A program made the position numbers and the translations under genes. Of a stretch of DNA of 64,000 nt, positions 43,667 through 52,203 are shown piece after piece. Every line of letters begins with the position of its first letter. Position 1 is the stretch's first letter. This DNA is from Chryseobacterium caseinilyticum (GTDB lineage Bacteria > Bacteroidota > Bacteroidia > Flavobacteriales > Weeksellaceae). The notes below the pieces were generated by a model. It was given only the letters and a program-made list of their open reading frames with translations. It made no database searches and was not told the DNA's origin. The stretch spans positions 339,999-403,998 of the forward strand of contig NZ_JACYFS010000004.1 of assembly GCF_014837145.1 (NCBI RefSeq). Direction: 5' to 3'.

Positions 43667-44362
43667 TCATTCTCTGAAATTAATTCGGGCTTTTTGATTT
43701 TTTTTCTCAAAACCATCTTCATCTTCATCTCCAAAATAGCAGACAAAATAAGGTTTTCCTACATGAATTTTTTTAAAATCATCCTGATGTTTCATCCAAT
43801 CTGAATAGTTTTTCAGTTTAATAATTTGACCATTTTGTAAGATCATCTCAGAACCAAATATTTCAATGATATCTTCCAGATTTTTATTACAAGGAACTTC
43901 ATAAAATCCGTCTTCTGAACCACGAAAGTTTTCACAGTTTCCATCATTAAATTCCGCAAGAAAATAATGAGTAGGATGAAATTCTAATTTCTTTCTAAAT
44001 CTATCCGGCATTGAATACAGACATTTTTCAATTTTCGAAATATCGGAAAGTGAGATTGTATTCTGATGAAGCAATCTTCTTAGGACAATTTTATTCACCT
44101 CATCCTGAGACATCTGTCTTCTGCTTGTGATCCCTGAAAAAATAACCTTATGCAGACTATCATATTCAAACTGTATGGCTTTTCCAGCGTGTCTGAAAGC
44201 AACACAGGGAAGAAAGGTTCCGTCACTAAGTGTCACGGATACATTATATTCCAGACCATAGAAATCCTGATAAGTTGGAACGACATGTTTATCTAAGACA
44301 AACATCAAAAAATCTTCACTTATAGACTCTCCTTTATTCCTATCTACTTCGTAAAGTGTCAC
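43667..44362 (-). CDS. Uncharacterised protein coupled to the HGQP-repeat lipoprotein
   Basis: A 231-residue soluble, acidic protein with a GTG start and no signal peptide. No family recognised. Visible features are an N-terminal part YQDFYGLEYNVSVTLSDGTFLPCVAFR, a charged helical middle (DEVNKIVLRRLLHQNTISLSDISKIEKCLYSMP) and a C-terminal FVCYFGDEDEDGFEKKNQKARINF. The start is 12 nt after the lipoprotein's stop, so both are made from one transcript. The function cannot be inferred. Confidence 0.65.
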   Translation of the reverse strand: MTLYEVDRNKGESISEDFLMFVLDKHVVPTYQDFYGLEYNVSVTLSDGTFLPCVAFRHAGKAIQFEYDSLHKVIFSGITSRRQMSQDEVNKIVLRRLLHQNTISLSDISKIEKCLYSMPDRFRKKLEFHPTHYFLAEFNDGNCENFRGSEDGFYEVPCNKNLEDIIEIFGSEMILQNGQIIKLKNYSDWMKHQDDFKKIHVGKPYFVCYFGDEDEDGFEKKNQKARINFRE

Positions 44363-44374
44363 TTTTTAAAAGCT

Positions 44375-45034
44375 TTAAAGTGGCGCACCTACTTGCTTAG
44401 CACAGTCATGCCAAGGCTGACCGTGAGCTGGATTGGTAGCTGGTTTTGGACCTGTATTAGCCACGACTGGCTGAGGAGCCGGAGCCGGTTGTGGTGCCTG
44501 AACCGGTGCGGTATTCTGTGACGTAGGGGCAGCGGCTGGTTTTGAACTTAATGGTTGACCAACCGGAATATCGCATCTGTGACCCGGCTGACCATGAGGA
44601 GGATTCATACCTGGAGCGGTTTTGGCAACTTTCCCGTTATTGTCAATAGCAATTTTACCCGGACTTACAGAATTCGGATCGATGTTGATCGCCTGTCCTG
44701 CATTTACATTGATATTCTGACCTGAAGGCGCAGCGTTTTGAGCCGGAGCTGAGTTTAAAGGCTGACCGACAGGAATTTCACAACGGTGACCTGGCTGACC
44801 GTGCTCAGGATTCAACATACCGGGAGGCGCAGATACCTGCTGCATACCCTGGGGAACAGCGGAATTGCTGGCTATTCCTGCCTGATTCATTAGCGAAGCT
44901 TTAGGTGCGTTATTCAGTCCAGCTGTTGGTTGCTGTACCCCGTTTTCGTCCTTGATGTATGTCGGCTTCTCATCTTTTTTGCACGAAACAGCCAAAAATG
45001 TTACTGAAAATAATGCTAAAAATATATTTTTCAT
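44375..45034 (-). CDS. Lipoprotein with three HGQP-x-H-x-C repeats
   Basis: A 219-residue lipoprotein from the chosen ATG, which gives a normal signal (FLALFSVTFLAVSC, Cys18 lipidated). It consists of Pro/Ala/Gln/Asn-rich linkers with three copies of a 20-residue motif: NPEHGQPGHRCEIPVGQPLN (75-94), a near copy at 145-163 with HGQPGHRCDIPVGQPL, and a shorter end copy at 201-219 with HGQPWHDCAKQVGAPL. Each copy has two His and one Cys in fixed spacing, which suggests a metal or haem-like ligand site, but it is not a CxxCH motif. The linkers look intrinsically disordered. The role is unknown. It is anchored in the envelope. Confidence 0.78.
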   Translation of the reverse strand: MKNIFLALFSVTFLAVSCKKDEKPTYIKDENGVQQPTAGLNNAPKASLMNQAGIASNSAVPQGMQQVSAPPGMLNPEHGQPGHRCEIPVGQPLNSAPAQNAAPSGQNINVNAGQAINIDPNSVSPGKIAIDNNGKVAKTAPGMNPPHGQPGHRCDIPVGQPLSSKPAAAPTSQNTAPVQAPQPAPAPQPVVANTGPKPATNPAHGQPWHDCAKQVGAPL

Positions 45035-45083
45035 AATCAGATATCTATTGTTTAGAAGATTAAGATTCAAATCCTCTGAAAAA

Positions 45084-45091
45084 CAAAATTA
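45084..45091 (-). promoter_or_regulatory. Candidate -7 box for the HGQP lipoprotein gene
   Basis: TAATTTTG on minus, 49 nt before the ATG at 45034. Confidence 0.5.
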
Positions 45092-45146
45092 GCAAAACAT
45101 TTCGAAATGCTTTGCCAATTTAATTTTAAAGTTATCTAAAAATCTC

Positions 45147-45833
45147 TTAGTTCTTTACCAAAAGTCTGAAACCTTCACCGTGAACATTGATAATTTCTAA
45201 ACCATCGTCATCTTTCAGAAGTTTACGAAGTTTAGCAATGTAAACATCCATACTTCTTGCTGTAAAGTAGTTTTCTTTTTTCCAGATTTTTCTTAAAGCC
45301 AAATCTCTCGGCATAAAGTCGTTTCTGTGAAGACAAAGTAATTTTAAAAGTTCGTTTTCTTTTGGAGAAAGCTTGTATTCGTTATCGCCAACTCTTAATT
45401 GTCTCAACATAGAATCGAAGAAGATATTGCTGATCTTAAACTGCTCCTGTTCTTCATTTTCGAGCGTAGAACTTCTCTGCAGAATCGCTTTAATTTTATA
45501 CAAAAGCAATTCAGTATCAAATGGTTTTGTAATATAATCGTCTGCTCCCAATTGGTAACCTTTCAGAATATCCTCACGCATATTTCTTGCCGTCAGGAAA
45601 ATAATCGGTGTGTTTTTGTCGATCTTCTTCACGTCTTCGGCCAATGAGAAACCATCTTTTTTAGGCATCATCACGTCGAAAATACAGATATCGAATTCGT
45701 TTTCTGTAAATTCTTTTAAACCTTGCTCACCATCGATTGCCAAAGTTACCTCGAAGTTGTTGATGGTAAGATAATCTTTCAGTACAGCGCCAAAACTCTG
45801 GTCGTCTTCTACTAATAATATTCGGTTGCTCAT
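45147..45833 (-). CDS. OmpR-family response regulator
   Basis: A 228-residue regulator. The receiver has the acidic residues in LLVEDDQSF, the phosphoacceptor Asp53 in ICIFDVMMPKKDG, and DDYITKPFD with the conserved Lys. The winged-helix DNA-binding domain has LSPKENELLKLLCLHRNDFMPRDLALRKIW and TARSMDVYIAKLRKLLKDD. It resembles RprY-type regulators of Bacteroidota. It lies 32 bp after the histidine kinase gene, forming a two-component pair. A separate promoter probably starts the lipoprotein unit that follows. Confidence 0.93.
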   Translation of the reverse strand: MSNRILLVEDDQSFGAVLKDYLTINNFEVTLAIDGEQGLKEFTENEFDICIFDVMMPKKDGFSLAEDVKKIDKNTPIIFLTARNMREDILKGYQLGADDYITKPFDTELLLYKIKAILQRSSTLENEEQEQFKISNIFFDSMLRQLRVGDNEYKLSPKENELLKLLCLHRNDFMPRDLALRKIWKKENYFTARSMDVYIAKLRKLLKDDDGLEIINVHGEGFRLLVKN

Positions 45834-45865
45834 ATTTTATTTTTTGTTTATTTTAAATTTTAGAA

Positions 45866-47413
45866 TTAAGCCATTGGAAGTTTGATAATAAATGTACTTC
45901 CCTCGCCTTTATGTGAATCTACAATGACCTGACCTTTGTGAAGCTCAACTATCTTTTTCACATAGGAAAGTCCAAGACCCTGCCCTTTTACATTGTGAAT
46001 ATTTCCGGTTTCTTCACGGAAAAATTTCTCAAATATTTTTAATTTATTCTGCGTTTCCATTCCCATTCCTTTATCTGATATTTCAATAACGTACAGATTG
46101 CCTTCGTTTCTTGTTTTCACAAAGATTTCAGGAGTGCCCGGAGAATATTTATTGGCATTATCCAGGAGATTGACAAGCATATTTGAAATGTGAAATTCAT
46201 CAATTTTAAAAATATATTTAGTCGCATTAAACTCCTGCTGTAAGCTTCCGTTTCGCTGCGAAACGATCAGATTGAATGATTCCGTAGTTGCTTTGATCAG
46301 TTCCCTCACATTGGTTTCTTTCAGGAAAAGTTTCACTTCATTCCGCTCCAGTTTAGACATGTTTAAAACATTCTCTACCTGTTTTTTCATCCTGAGATTC
46401 TCCTGCTTTATCAGTGAAGAATAGTACCTCACTTTTTCAGGGTTGGTGGCAATTTTATCGTTCGCCAGCGAATCTGTAGCTACAGAAATAGTAGCCAATG
46501 GTGTTTTAAACTCATGCGACATGTTGTTGATGAAATCAGTTTTTACCTCGGCGAGTTTTTTCTGACGCATCATGTAATTAATGGAGATAATATAAATCCC
46601 TAAAATAGTAAGAAGCGACAGGAAAGTTCCCAAAAGCATCGGCCAGTTGTTCATCGCAAGAGATACTTCTTTCTTCGGGAAGACCAAAGCTAATGTATAA
46701 AGCGTTCTGTCGTCATTATCTGTAAATAAAGGATAGGAATAGCTGTTGCTTTCTTTCTTATCTTTAAAAATCTGCGTCTCAAGTTTCGTCGGCTTATTGT
46801 TTTTATCCATCACACCAAATCCATATTCGGCGGTGATGCCTTTCATTTTAAGTTCCTTTGAAATTACGGAATCGAGCGTTTTCTGATCTACTCTTTTGTT
46901 GATAGGAAGATTATTGCCCTTTACCTTCACAAATTCCTTCATTTTGTAATCGCCGTTTTCAATATCCTGATTGATGTCGGCCGTGAGTGCTTCTCTTTTT
47001 GAAGTGTCTCTTTTAATTCTATACGCAGCATCATCGCTGTATAATTTCGTAAGATTCAGTGTGTCACCTTTTTTCGAGAGCGGGAACTGTACTTTTTCGA
47101 CCAGTGTTTTGGAATAAATAATCTGTCTTTGGCTCCCGGAGTCTTCCACCTGCTGAATCGTCGTTAAAGTAGGCTGATCTTTATTTGCTAAGACATTGTC
47201 TCTAAACCCTTTGTAATCTTCATTTAAAATTTTATCTACCTCAAGGTCAGAAACAGTTTTTGCTGAATTCTCTAATACAGCATATACTTTATTTGAAAAA
47301 TCCTGTTCCAACGCAGTGTAATACCTCTTCAGCCAGTAGAACTGAAGGGTAACAAAGACGATAAGGGAAATGGTCATGAAGACCGAAATAATGGGAATAA
47401 ATTTATTATTCAT
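45866..47413 (-). CDS. Membrane sensor histidine kinase (RprX-like)
   Basis: A 515-residue kinase with two membrane helices (IISVFMTISLIVFVTLQFYWL near the start and MLLGTFLSLLTILGIYIISI near residue 270) that bracket a large periplasmic sensor region of about 230 residues. The cytoplasmic part has the H-box NNMSHEFKTPLATIS, N-box DNANKYSPG, G1 ISDKGMGM and G2 GQGLGLSYVKKIVELH. It is the partner of the OmpR-type regulator. The stimulus is unknown; no ligand-binding fold could be recognised in the periplasmic region. Confidence 0.93.
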   Translation of the reverse strand: MNNKFIPIISVFMTISLIVFVTLQFYWLKRYYTALEQDFSNKVYAVLENSAKTVSDLEVDKILNEDYKGFRDNVLANKDQPTLTTIQQVEDSGSQRQIIYSKTLVEKVQFPLSKKGDTLNLTKLYSDDAAYRIKRDTSKREALTADINQDIENGDYKMKEFVKVKGNNLPINKRVDQKTLDSVISKELKMKGITAEYGFGVMDKNNKPTKLETQIFKDKKESNSYSYPLFTDNDDRTLYTLALVFPKKEVSLAMNNWPMLLGTFLSLLTILGIYIISINYMMRQKKLAEVKTDFINNMSHEFKTPLATISVATDSLANDKIATNPEKVRYYSSLIKQENLRMKKQVENVLNMSKLERNEVKLFLKETNVRELIKATTESFNLIVSQRNGSLQQEFNATKYIFKIDEFHISNMLVNLLDNANKYSPGTPEIFVKTRNEGNLYVIEISDKGMGMETQNKLKIFEKFFREETGNIHNVKGQGLGLSYVKKIVELHKGQVIVDSHKGEGSTFIIKLPMA

Positions 47414-47600
47414 TGCATAGCAGCGTTAAGAATGTTAAAAGTAAACATTTTAAGACTTTATAAACAAAATACAAGCCATTATATTGTATAATTTATCTTA
47501 AAATTATAAGTTTTAACATTTAATTATAAATCTCAGATTAAAATAAGATTAAAAAGTGGTAAGAAAGTTGGTGTTTATTCTCAGTTAAAAAATTAAAACG

Positions 47601-48089
47601 ATGAGTACTGATATTATTTTTAATAAAGATTTTGACGAGAAAACAGTGTATGTATCAAAAATCTACGATGCCGATGTAAAAACCGTGTGGAATCATTTTA
47701 CAAAAGGTGAATTACTGGATATCTGGTGGGCACCAAAACCATGGAAATGTGAAACGAAAAGTCAGGAGTTTAAAGAAGGAGGAATATGGCTGTACTCGAT
47801 GGTTGGCCCTGAGGGTGAAAGGCATTATTCGCAGGTAAAGTACGGTGAGATCACAGAAAACCGGAGCTTCGACGGTCTGGATTCTTTTTGCGATGAAAAT
47901 GGAATCCTGAATCCCGATTTTCCTGAAGCGAAATGGCTCATCGGTTTTACGGGAGTGGAAGAAGGTACGAAAGTGACCGTCAACATTCATTTTCCCTCCG
48001 AAGAAGATATGAAAAAACAGGTAGAAATGGGTTTTGAGGAAGGATTTAAAACAGGATTGAATCAGCTCGAAGAAATTCTTTCAGTTTAG
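47601..48089 (+). CDS. SRPBCC-domain (AHSA1-like) protein
   Basis: A 162-residue single-domain protein of the START/Bet v 1-like superfamily, AHSA1 group, with VYVSKIYDADVKTVWNHFTKGELLDIWWAPKPW at the start and a long C-terminal helix (EGFKTGLNQLEEILSV). Such proteins have a hydrophobic cavity; their ligands and roles are mostly unknown. The gene is divergent from the histidine kinase and has its own terminator. Confidence 0.88.
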   Translation: MSTDIIFNKDFDEKTVYVSKIYDADVKTVWNHFTKGELLDIWWAPKPWKCETKSQEFKEGGIWLYSMVGPEGERHYSQVKYGEITENRSFDGLDSFCDENGILNPDFPEAKWLIGFTGVEEGTKVTVNIHFPSEEDMKKQVEMGFEEGFKTGLNQLEEILSV

Positions 48090-48116
48090 AAATTTGAAAA
48101 TGAGATAATTTGAAAA

Positions 48117-48154
48117 TAAAAAATGGAGCGTAATTTTTACCCTCCATTTTTTTT
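48117..48154. terminator. Bidirectional terminator
   Basis: AAATGGAG (48121-48128) pairs with CTCCATTT (48142-48149), with A- and T-runs, between the SRPBCC gene and the converging 114-residue gene. Confidence 0.82.
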
Positions 48155-48190
48155 GCCTGCGAAATTTTCAAATTAAAACAATATCAAATT

Positions 48191-48535
48191 TCAAATCAAC
48201 TCCTCATCCTGAAAATACTGAATAATCGCTTTTTTCATTAAAAGCTGCTGTTCATTGGCTCTCAGTTCGGGAAGAGGTTCCAGCTCCTCCCAGTGCGGAT
48301 ATCCGTCGTCATCGTAATGCGAAAATTTATAGTATCCGAAAGGCTCCAAAAGTCTGCAGACTGCAATATGAATGAGATTTACTTTGTCATCCTTCGTATA
48401 TTTCTGCTGTCCGCTTCCCAGTTCCTGCAAACCGATGAGAAATAAGTAAGTTTCTATGGGTGCATCTTTTTCGGTATCAAAAGTTTCTACAAAAAACTGC
48501 TGTATTTTACTCCAATATTCTGCTTCGTTCACCAT
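48191..48535 (-). CDS. Uncharacterised 114-residue protein
   Basis: An acidic soluble protein with an N-terminal helix (NEAEYWSKIQQFFVETFD), the central segment IETYLFLIGLQELGSGQQKYTKDDKVNLIHIAVCRLL, then YYKFSHYDDDGYPHWEELEPLP. The gene starts 1 nt after the end of the oligopeptidase gene, so it is translationally coupled with it. No known family was recognised, but the tight coupling and clean composition support a real gene. Confidence 0.75.
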   Translation of the reverse strand: MVNEAEYWSKIQQFFVETFDTEKDAPIETYLFLIGLQELGSGQQKYTKDDKVNLIHIAVCRLLEPFGYYKFSHYDDDGYPHWEELEPLPELRANEQQLLMKKAIIQYFQDEELI

Positions 48536-48536
48536 C

Positions 48537-50579
48537 TTATCTGTTTTCTAATTTTAAAATAAAAGCATATTCCAGTGCATCTTCTTTAAGTGACTCAAAT
48601 CTTCCGCTTGCGCCGCCGTGGCCTGCACTCATATCTGTTTTGAAGACCAGAATATTTTCATCAGTCTTTAACTCTCTTAATTTCGCTGTCCATTTCGCAG
48701 GTTCCCAGTACTGAACCTGAGAATCGTGAAAACCTGTGGTAATCAACATATTCGGATAAGATTTAGCTTCCACATTATCGTATGGCGAATATTCTTTCAT
48801 ATAATGATAATACTCTTCATCATTAGGATTTCCCCATTCATCATATTCTCCCGTGGTTAAAGGTATTGTTTCATCCAACATCGTCGTAACCACGTCCACA
48901 AATGGCACCTGTGCTACAATTCCATTGAATAAAGTTGGTTCATAATTAATTACAGCACCCACCAAAAGTCCACCGGCGCTTCCACCCATCGCATACAAAT
49001 GTTTGGATGAAGTATAATTTTCCTGAATCAAATGCTTCGCAGCATCGATAAAATCGAAAAATGTATTCTTCTTCTCAAGCATCTTTCCTTCTTCATACCA
49101 CTCCCGTCCTAAATACTCGCCACCACGGATGTGAGCAATGGCATAAATAAATCCACGATCCAGAATCGATAATCTTACGTTGGAAAAACTGGCATCCACG
49201 GTGTGCCCATAACTTCCGTAACCATATAAAAGCACCGGTGTATCGGCAGACTTTTTCGTGTCTTTATGATAAACCAAAGAAATCGGAACCTCCGCTTCTC
49301 CGTCCCTGGAAGCTGCCCAGATTCTCTCGGAAATATAATTTTCAGGGTTAAATTTCCCTCCCAAAACCTCCTGTTGCTTCAGAAGCACAGTAGTTTTTTC
49401 CTTCATATTGTATTCATACGTTGAGCTGGGTTGTGTAAGAGAAGTGTAGCCATAACGTAAAACTTCGGTTTCAAATTCAAGATTTGTCCCGATATAAGCG
49501 GTATAAGTTGGATCTGAAAATGACAGATAATAATATTCCTGAGTCTTTTCGTCAATAATTTTAATCTGTAAAAGTCCTTCTTCACGTTCTTCAATGACAA
49601 GATAGTTTTTAAAAATCTCAAAACCTTCAAGCAAAACTTCCGGACGGTGCGGGATGACATCAACCCAGTTTTCCATGCTGCAATTGTCAATTTTTGTTTT
49701 AACAATTTTAAAATTGGTAGCGTCATCTGCGTTGGTAATAATGTAAAATTCATCTTCATAATGCTCTACAGAATATTCCAGATCATCGATTCTTGGCTGA
49801 ATAATAATCCAGTCTGCAAAAACGTCATTTGAAGGTATGAATCTGTGCTCATCCGAAATCGTACTCGAGCTTGCAAGGAAAATGTATTCTAAAGATTTGG
49901 TTTTAAAAACATTCACATCAAAAGTTTCATCTTCCTCATGAAAAATCAACACGTCTTCTGAAGAATCAGTTCCCAATTCATGTCTGTAAACCTGAAAAGC
50001 TCTTAAGCTTTCATCTTTTCTGATGTAAAAAACATGCTTATTATCGTTTGCCCAAACTGCTTTTCCCGTAGTATTTTCAATTTTATCGGGAAGAATTTCT
50101 CCGGTTTTTAAATTTTTAAAATTGATGGTATAAATTCGTCGGCTAACGTTGTCACTCGAAAAAGAAGTCAATTCGTTATTTGGAGAAACAGCAACACTTC
50201 CTACTTCGAAATAATCATGTCCTTCCGCCAAAACATTCACATCCAAAAGAATTTCTTCCGGATTGTCTAAACTCTTTTCTCTTCTGCAAAAAATTGGATA
50301 TTCCTTCCCTTCCTCATAACGGACGATATACCAATATCCATTAAATAAATACGGCAAAGACTCATCATCTTTTTTGTAGCGCGCCTTCATTTCTTCAAAA
50401 AGCTCTTCCTGAAAGTCCTCCGTATCTTTCATCACAAAGTCTGCGTAGGCATTTTCCTCTTCAAGATATTGTACAACTTCAGGGTTTTCTCTTTCGTTCA
50501 TCCAAAAATAATTATCGACTCTTCTGTCGCCGTGTATTTCCAGTATTTTTTCTATTTTTTTTGCCTGTGGAGCTTTCAT
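48537..50579 (-). CDS. ptrB: Oligopeptidase B-like S9 serine peptidase
   Basis: A 680-residue prolyl-oligopeptidase-family enzyme. The N-terminal seven-bladed propeller (DNYFWMNERENPEV ... ISDEHRFIPS) is followed by an alpha/beta-hydrolase domain with the nucleophile in AMGGSAGGLLVG (Ser near residue 534), Asp in ITTGFHDSQVQYWEP, and His in AGHGGASGRF. Oligopeptidase B cleaves short peptides after basic residues in the cytoplasm; no export signal is present. A following 114-residue gene is coupled to it. Confidence 0.92.
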   Translation of the reverse strand: MKAPQAKKIEKILEIHGDRRVDNYFWMNERENPEVVQYLEEENAYADFVMKDTEDFQEELFEEMKARYKKDDESLPYLFNGYWYIVRYEEGKEYPIFCRREKSLDNPEEILLDVNVLAEGHDYFEVGSVAVSPNNELTSFSSDNVSRRIYTINFKNLKTGEILPDKIENTTGKAVWANDNKHVFYIRKDESLRAFQVYRHELGTDSSEDVLIFHEEDETFDVNVFKTKSLEYIFLASSSTISDEHRFIPSNDVFADWIIIQPRIDDLEYSVEHYEDEFYIITNADDATNFKIVKTKIDNCSMENWVDVIPHRPEVLLEGFEIFKNYLVIEEREEGLLQIKIIDEKTQEYYYLSFSDPTYTAYIGTNLEFETEVLRYGYTSLTQPSSTYEYNMKEKTTVLLKQQEVLGGKFNPENYISERIWAASRDGEAEVPISLVYHKDTKKSADTPVLLYGYGSYGHTVDASFSNVRLSILDRGFIYAIAHIRGGEYLGREWYEEGKMLEKKNTFFDFIDAAKHLIQENYTSSKHLYAMGGSAGGLLVGAVINYEPTLFNGIVAQVPFVDVVTTMLDETIPLTTGEYDEWGNPNDEEYYHYMKEYSPYDNVEAKSYPNMLITTGFHDSQVQYWEPAKWTAKLRELKTDENILVFKTDMSAGHGGASGRFESLKEDALEYAFILKLENR

Positions 50580-50642
50580 TTTGAATTTTTAAATGTGATT
50601 TAATATGAAAATTTCCAATATTAAATTCCGTTCAAATTTAAT

Positions 50643-50680
50643 TAAAAAAAAGCCATCTTTCTATTGCTTGAAAGACGGCC
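50643..50680 (-). terminator. Terminator after hemD
   Basis: On minus, GCCGTCTTTC pairs with GAAAGATGGC and is followed by eight Ts. Confidence 0.85.
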
Positions 50681-50705
50681 GTGTTATTTTTTTAGACTTC
50701 GTTTT

Positions 50706-51446
50706 TTACTTGTGAAGCGCTTTTATATATTTTTCTAGAGCCATCGTCATTGATGGGTTTTCTTTTGTAGGAGCCATAAGATCAATTTTCAAACCTGCTT
50801 CTTCAGCTGCGGCCGAAGTGGTAGGGCCAAAAACGCCGATTTTAGTATCTTCCTGCTTGAAATCCGGGAAATTTTGTTGAAGAGACTTGATACCCTGAGG
50901 ACTGAAGAAAATCAACATATCATAATTTGCAATGTTGATATCCGTAAGATCGCTACACACTGTTCTGTACATTACCGCTCTTGTCCAGTTGATATTTGCT
51001 GCATCTAAAGTTTTAGGAATTTCAGGTCCCAGAACATCCGATGAAGGCAAAAGATACTTTTCTGAAGGGAATTTCTTGAAAAGTGGTGCAAGATCTGCGA
51101 AATTCTTTTCACCAAAACTGATTTTTCTCTTTCTGTACACAATATGTTTCTGAAGATAGTTGGCAATTGCCTCAGACTGGCAGATGTAACGCATTGTATC
51201 AGGTACACTGAATCTTAATTCCTCAGCTAATCTGAAATAATGATCTATGGCATTTTTACTGGTAAAAATGATCCCTGTGTATTGAGTAAGATCAATTTTC
51301 TGCGTTCTTAACTCTTTGTTATCTACTCCTGCGACGTGGATGAAAGGACGAAAATCAATCTTAATCTTTTCCTTTTTCGCAATTTCCAAATACGGAGAAG
51401 ACTCGCTGGGCGCTGGTTGAGAAACCAATATAGACTTTATTCTCAT
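50706..51446 (-). CDS. hemD: Uroporphyrinogen-III synthase
   Basis: A 246-residue protein with the two-domain HemD pattern: SILVSQPAP at the start, IIFTSKNAIDHYF, then LLPSSDVLGPEIPKTL, VMYRTVCSDL, MLIFFSPQGIKSLQQ and IGVFGPTTSAAAEEAGLK. HemD closes hydroxymethylbilane to uroporphyrinogen III, the branch point to haem and corrins. Sequence conservation is low in this family, but all landmark segments are present. It follows the DUF4271 gene by 12 nt. Confidence 0.88.
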   Translation of the reverse strand: MRIKSILVSQPAPSESSPYLEIAKKEKIKIDFRPFIHVAGVDNKELRTQKIDLTQYTGIIFTSKNAIDHYFRLAEELRFSVPDTMRYICQSEAIANYLQKHIVYRKRKISFGEKNFADLAPLFKKFPSEKYLLPSSDVLGPEIPKTLDAANINWTRAVMYRTVCSDLTDINIANYDMLIFFSPQGIKSLQQNFPDFKQEDTKIGVFGPTTSAAAEEAGLKIDLMAPTKENPSMTMALEKYIKALHK

Positions 51447-51458
51447 CTTGTAGTTTTA

Positions 51459-52127
51459 TTAGAAAAATAAAAGTTTCCATAGCATCAAAAGAGGTGCTAT
51501 TTGGAGGGTGCAAATATACAAAAATTTATAATACCATTTCTGCGGAAGTATATTATTTTTATGAAACATATAAAACAACACCTTGAAAATGAACACAAAA
51601 GAAAATGCTACCACATAAATTTCAAACATCTTATTCTTCTCTACGGGAAAATAATAATGCATGATACAAAGCATCATCAGAAGGATACTGATCACAAACT
51701 GCATTTTGGTGGAAGTAAAATAAAAAATATTCCACTTTTTACCGTCTCCGATACTGTGGTAAAAAAGAAAACTCAAACTTGTTCTTGCAAAATAAAAAAG
51801 AGAAACTACAGCCAGAGTATATCCGAATTTGTTTAAATGATACCCGAAAATCTGATTTTCAGTGATCAGTCTTGGGATTACCGGAACGTATTGGGATATT
51901 AAAGCCGACATTACAAATACAAAAACCACCGAAGTAATGATCCAGTTCGGAAGATTATTGCTGGAGTCGAAATATTTCTGAAAAAGAAAATCTTTCAGAT
52001 TAGCCTCCCTTTCAATTACATTCATCATAAATATATACAGAAAGATGCAGCCGATCAATATAAAAATCACCCAATCATTATTCTCAGGAATTCTTACAGG
52101 GTCGTTAAATGTCTTTGATAGTGGCAA
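51459..52127 (-). CDS. DUF4271 membrane protein
   Basis: A polytopic membrane protein of about 223 residues from a TTG start. This start is preferred because longer frames (to 52235) overlap the divergent glycosyltransferase start, and a -7 box lies 14 nt upstream of the TTG. About six hydrophobic helices are visible, including DWVIFILIGCIFLYIFMM, WIITSVVFVFVMSALI and MQFVISILLMMLCIM. The last segment KWYYKFLYICTLQIAPLLMLWKLL is typical of DUF4271. It is always next to hemD in relatives as far as known; the function is unknown. hemD follows after 12 nt. Confidence 0.8.
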   Translation of the reverse strand: MPLSKTFNDPVRIPENNDWVIFILIGCIFLYIFMMNVIEREANLKDFLFQKYFDSSNNLPNWIITSVVFVFVMSALISQYVPVIPRLITENQIFGYHLNKFGYTLAVVSLFYFARTSLSFLFYHSIGDGKKWNIFYFTSTKMQFVISILLMMLCIMHYYFPVEKNKMFEIYVVAFSFVFIFKVLFYMFHKNNILPQKWYYKFLYICTLQIAPLLMLWKLLFF

Positions 52128-52141
52128 AGGATATTTTTTTG

Positions 52142-52149
52142 CAAAATTA
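52142..52149 (-). promoter_or_regulatory. Candidate -7 box for DUF4271-hemD
   Basis: TAATTTTG on minus, 14 nt before the TTG start at 52127. Confidence 0.55.
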
Positions 52150-52186
52150 TAGATTATTTTGTATAAAATAGAAAGTCTAAAAAAAC

Positions 52187-52194
52187 TATCTTTG
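52187..52194 (+). promoter_or_regulatory. Candidate -7 box for the polyprenol-mannose synthase-like gene
   Basis: TATCTTTG ends 9 nt before the ATG at 52204. The divergent -7 box is 37 bp away. Confidence 0.55.
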
Positions 52195-52203
52195 CAAACT
52201 GAA

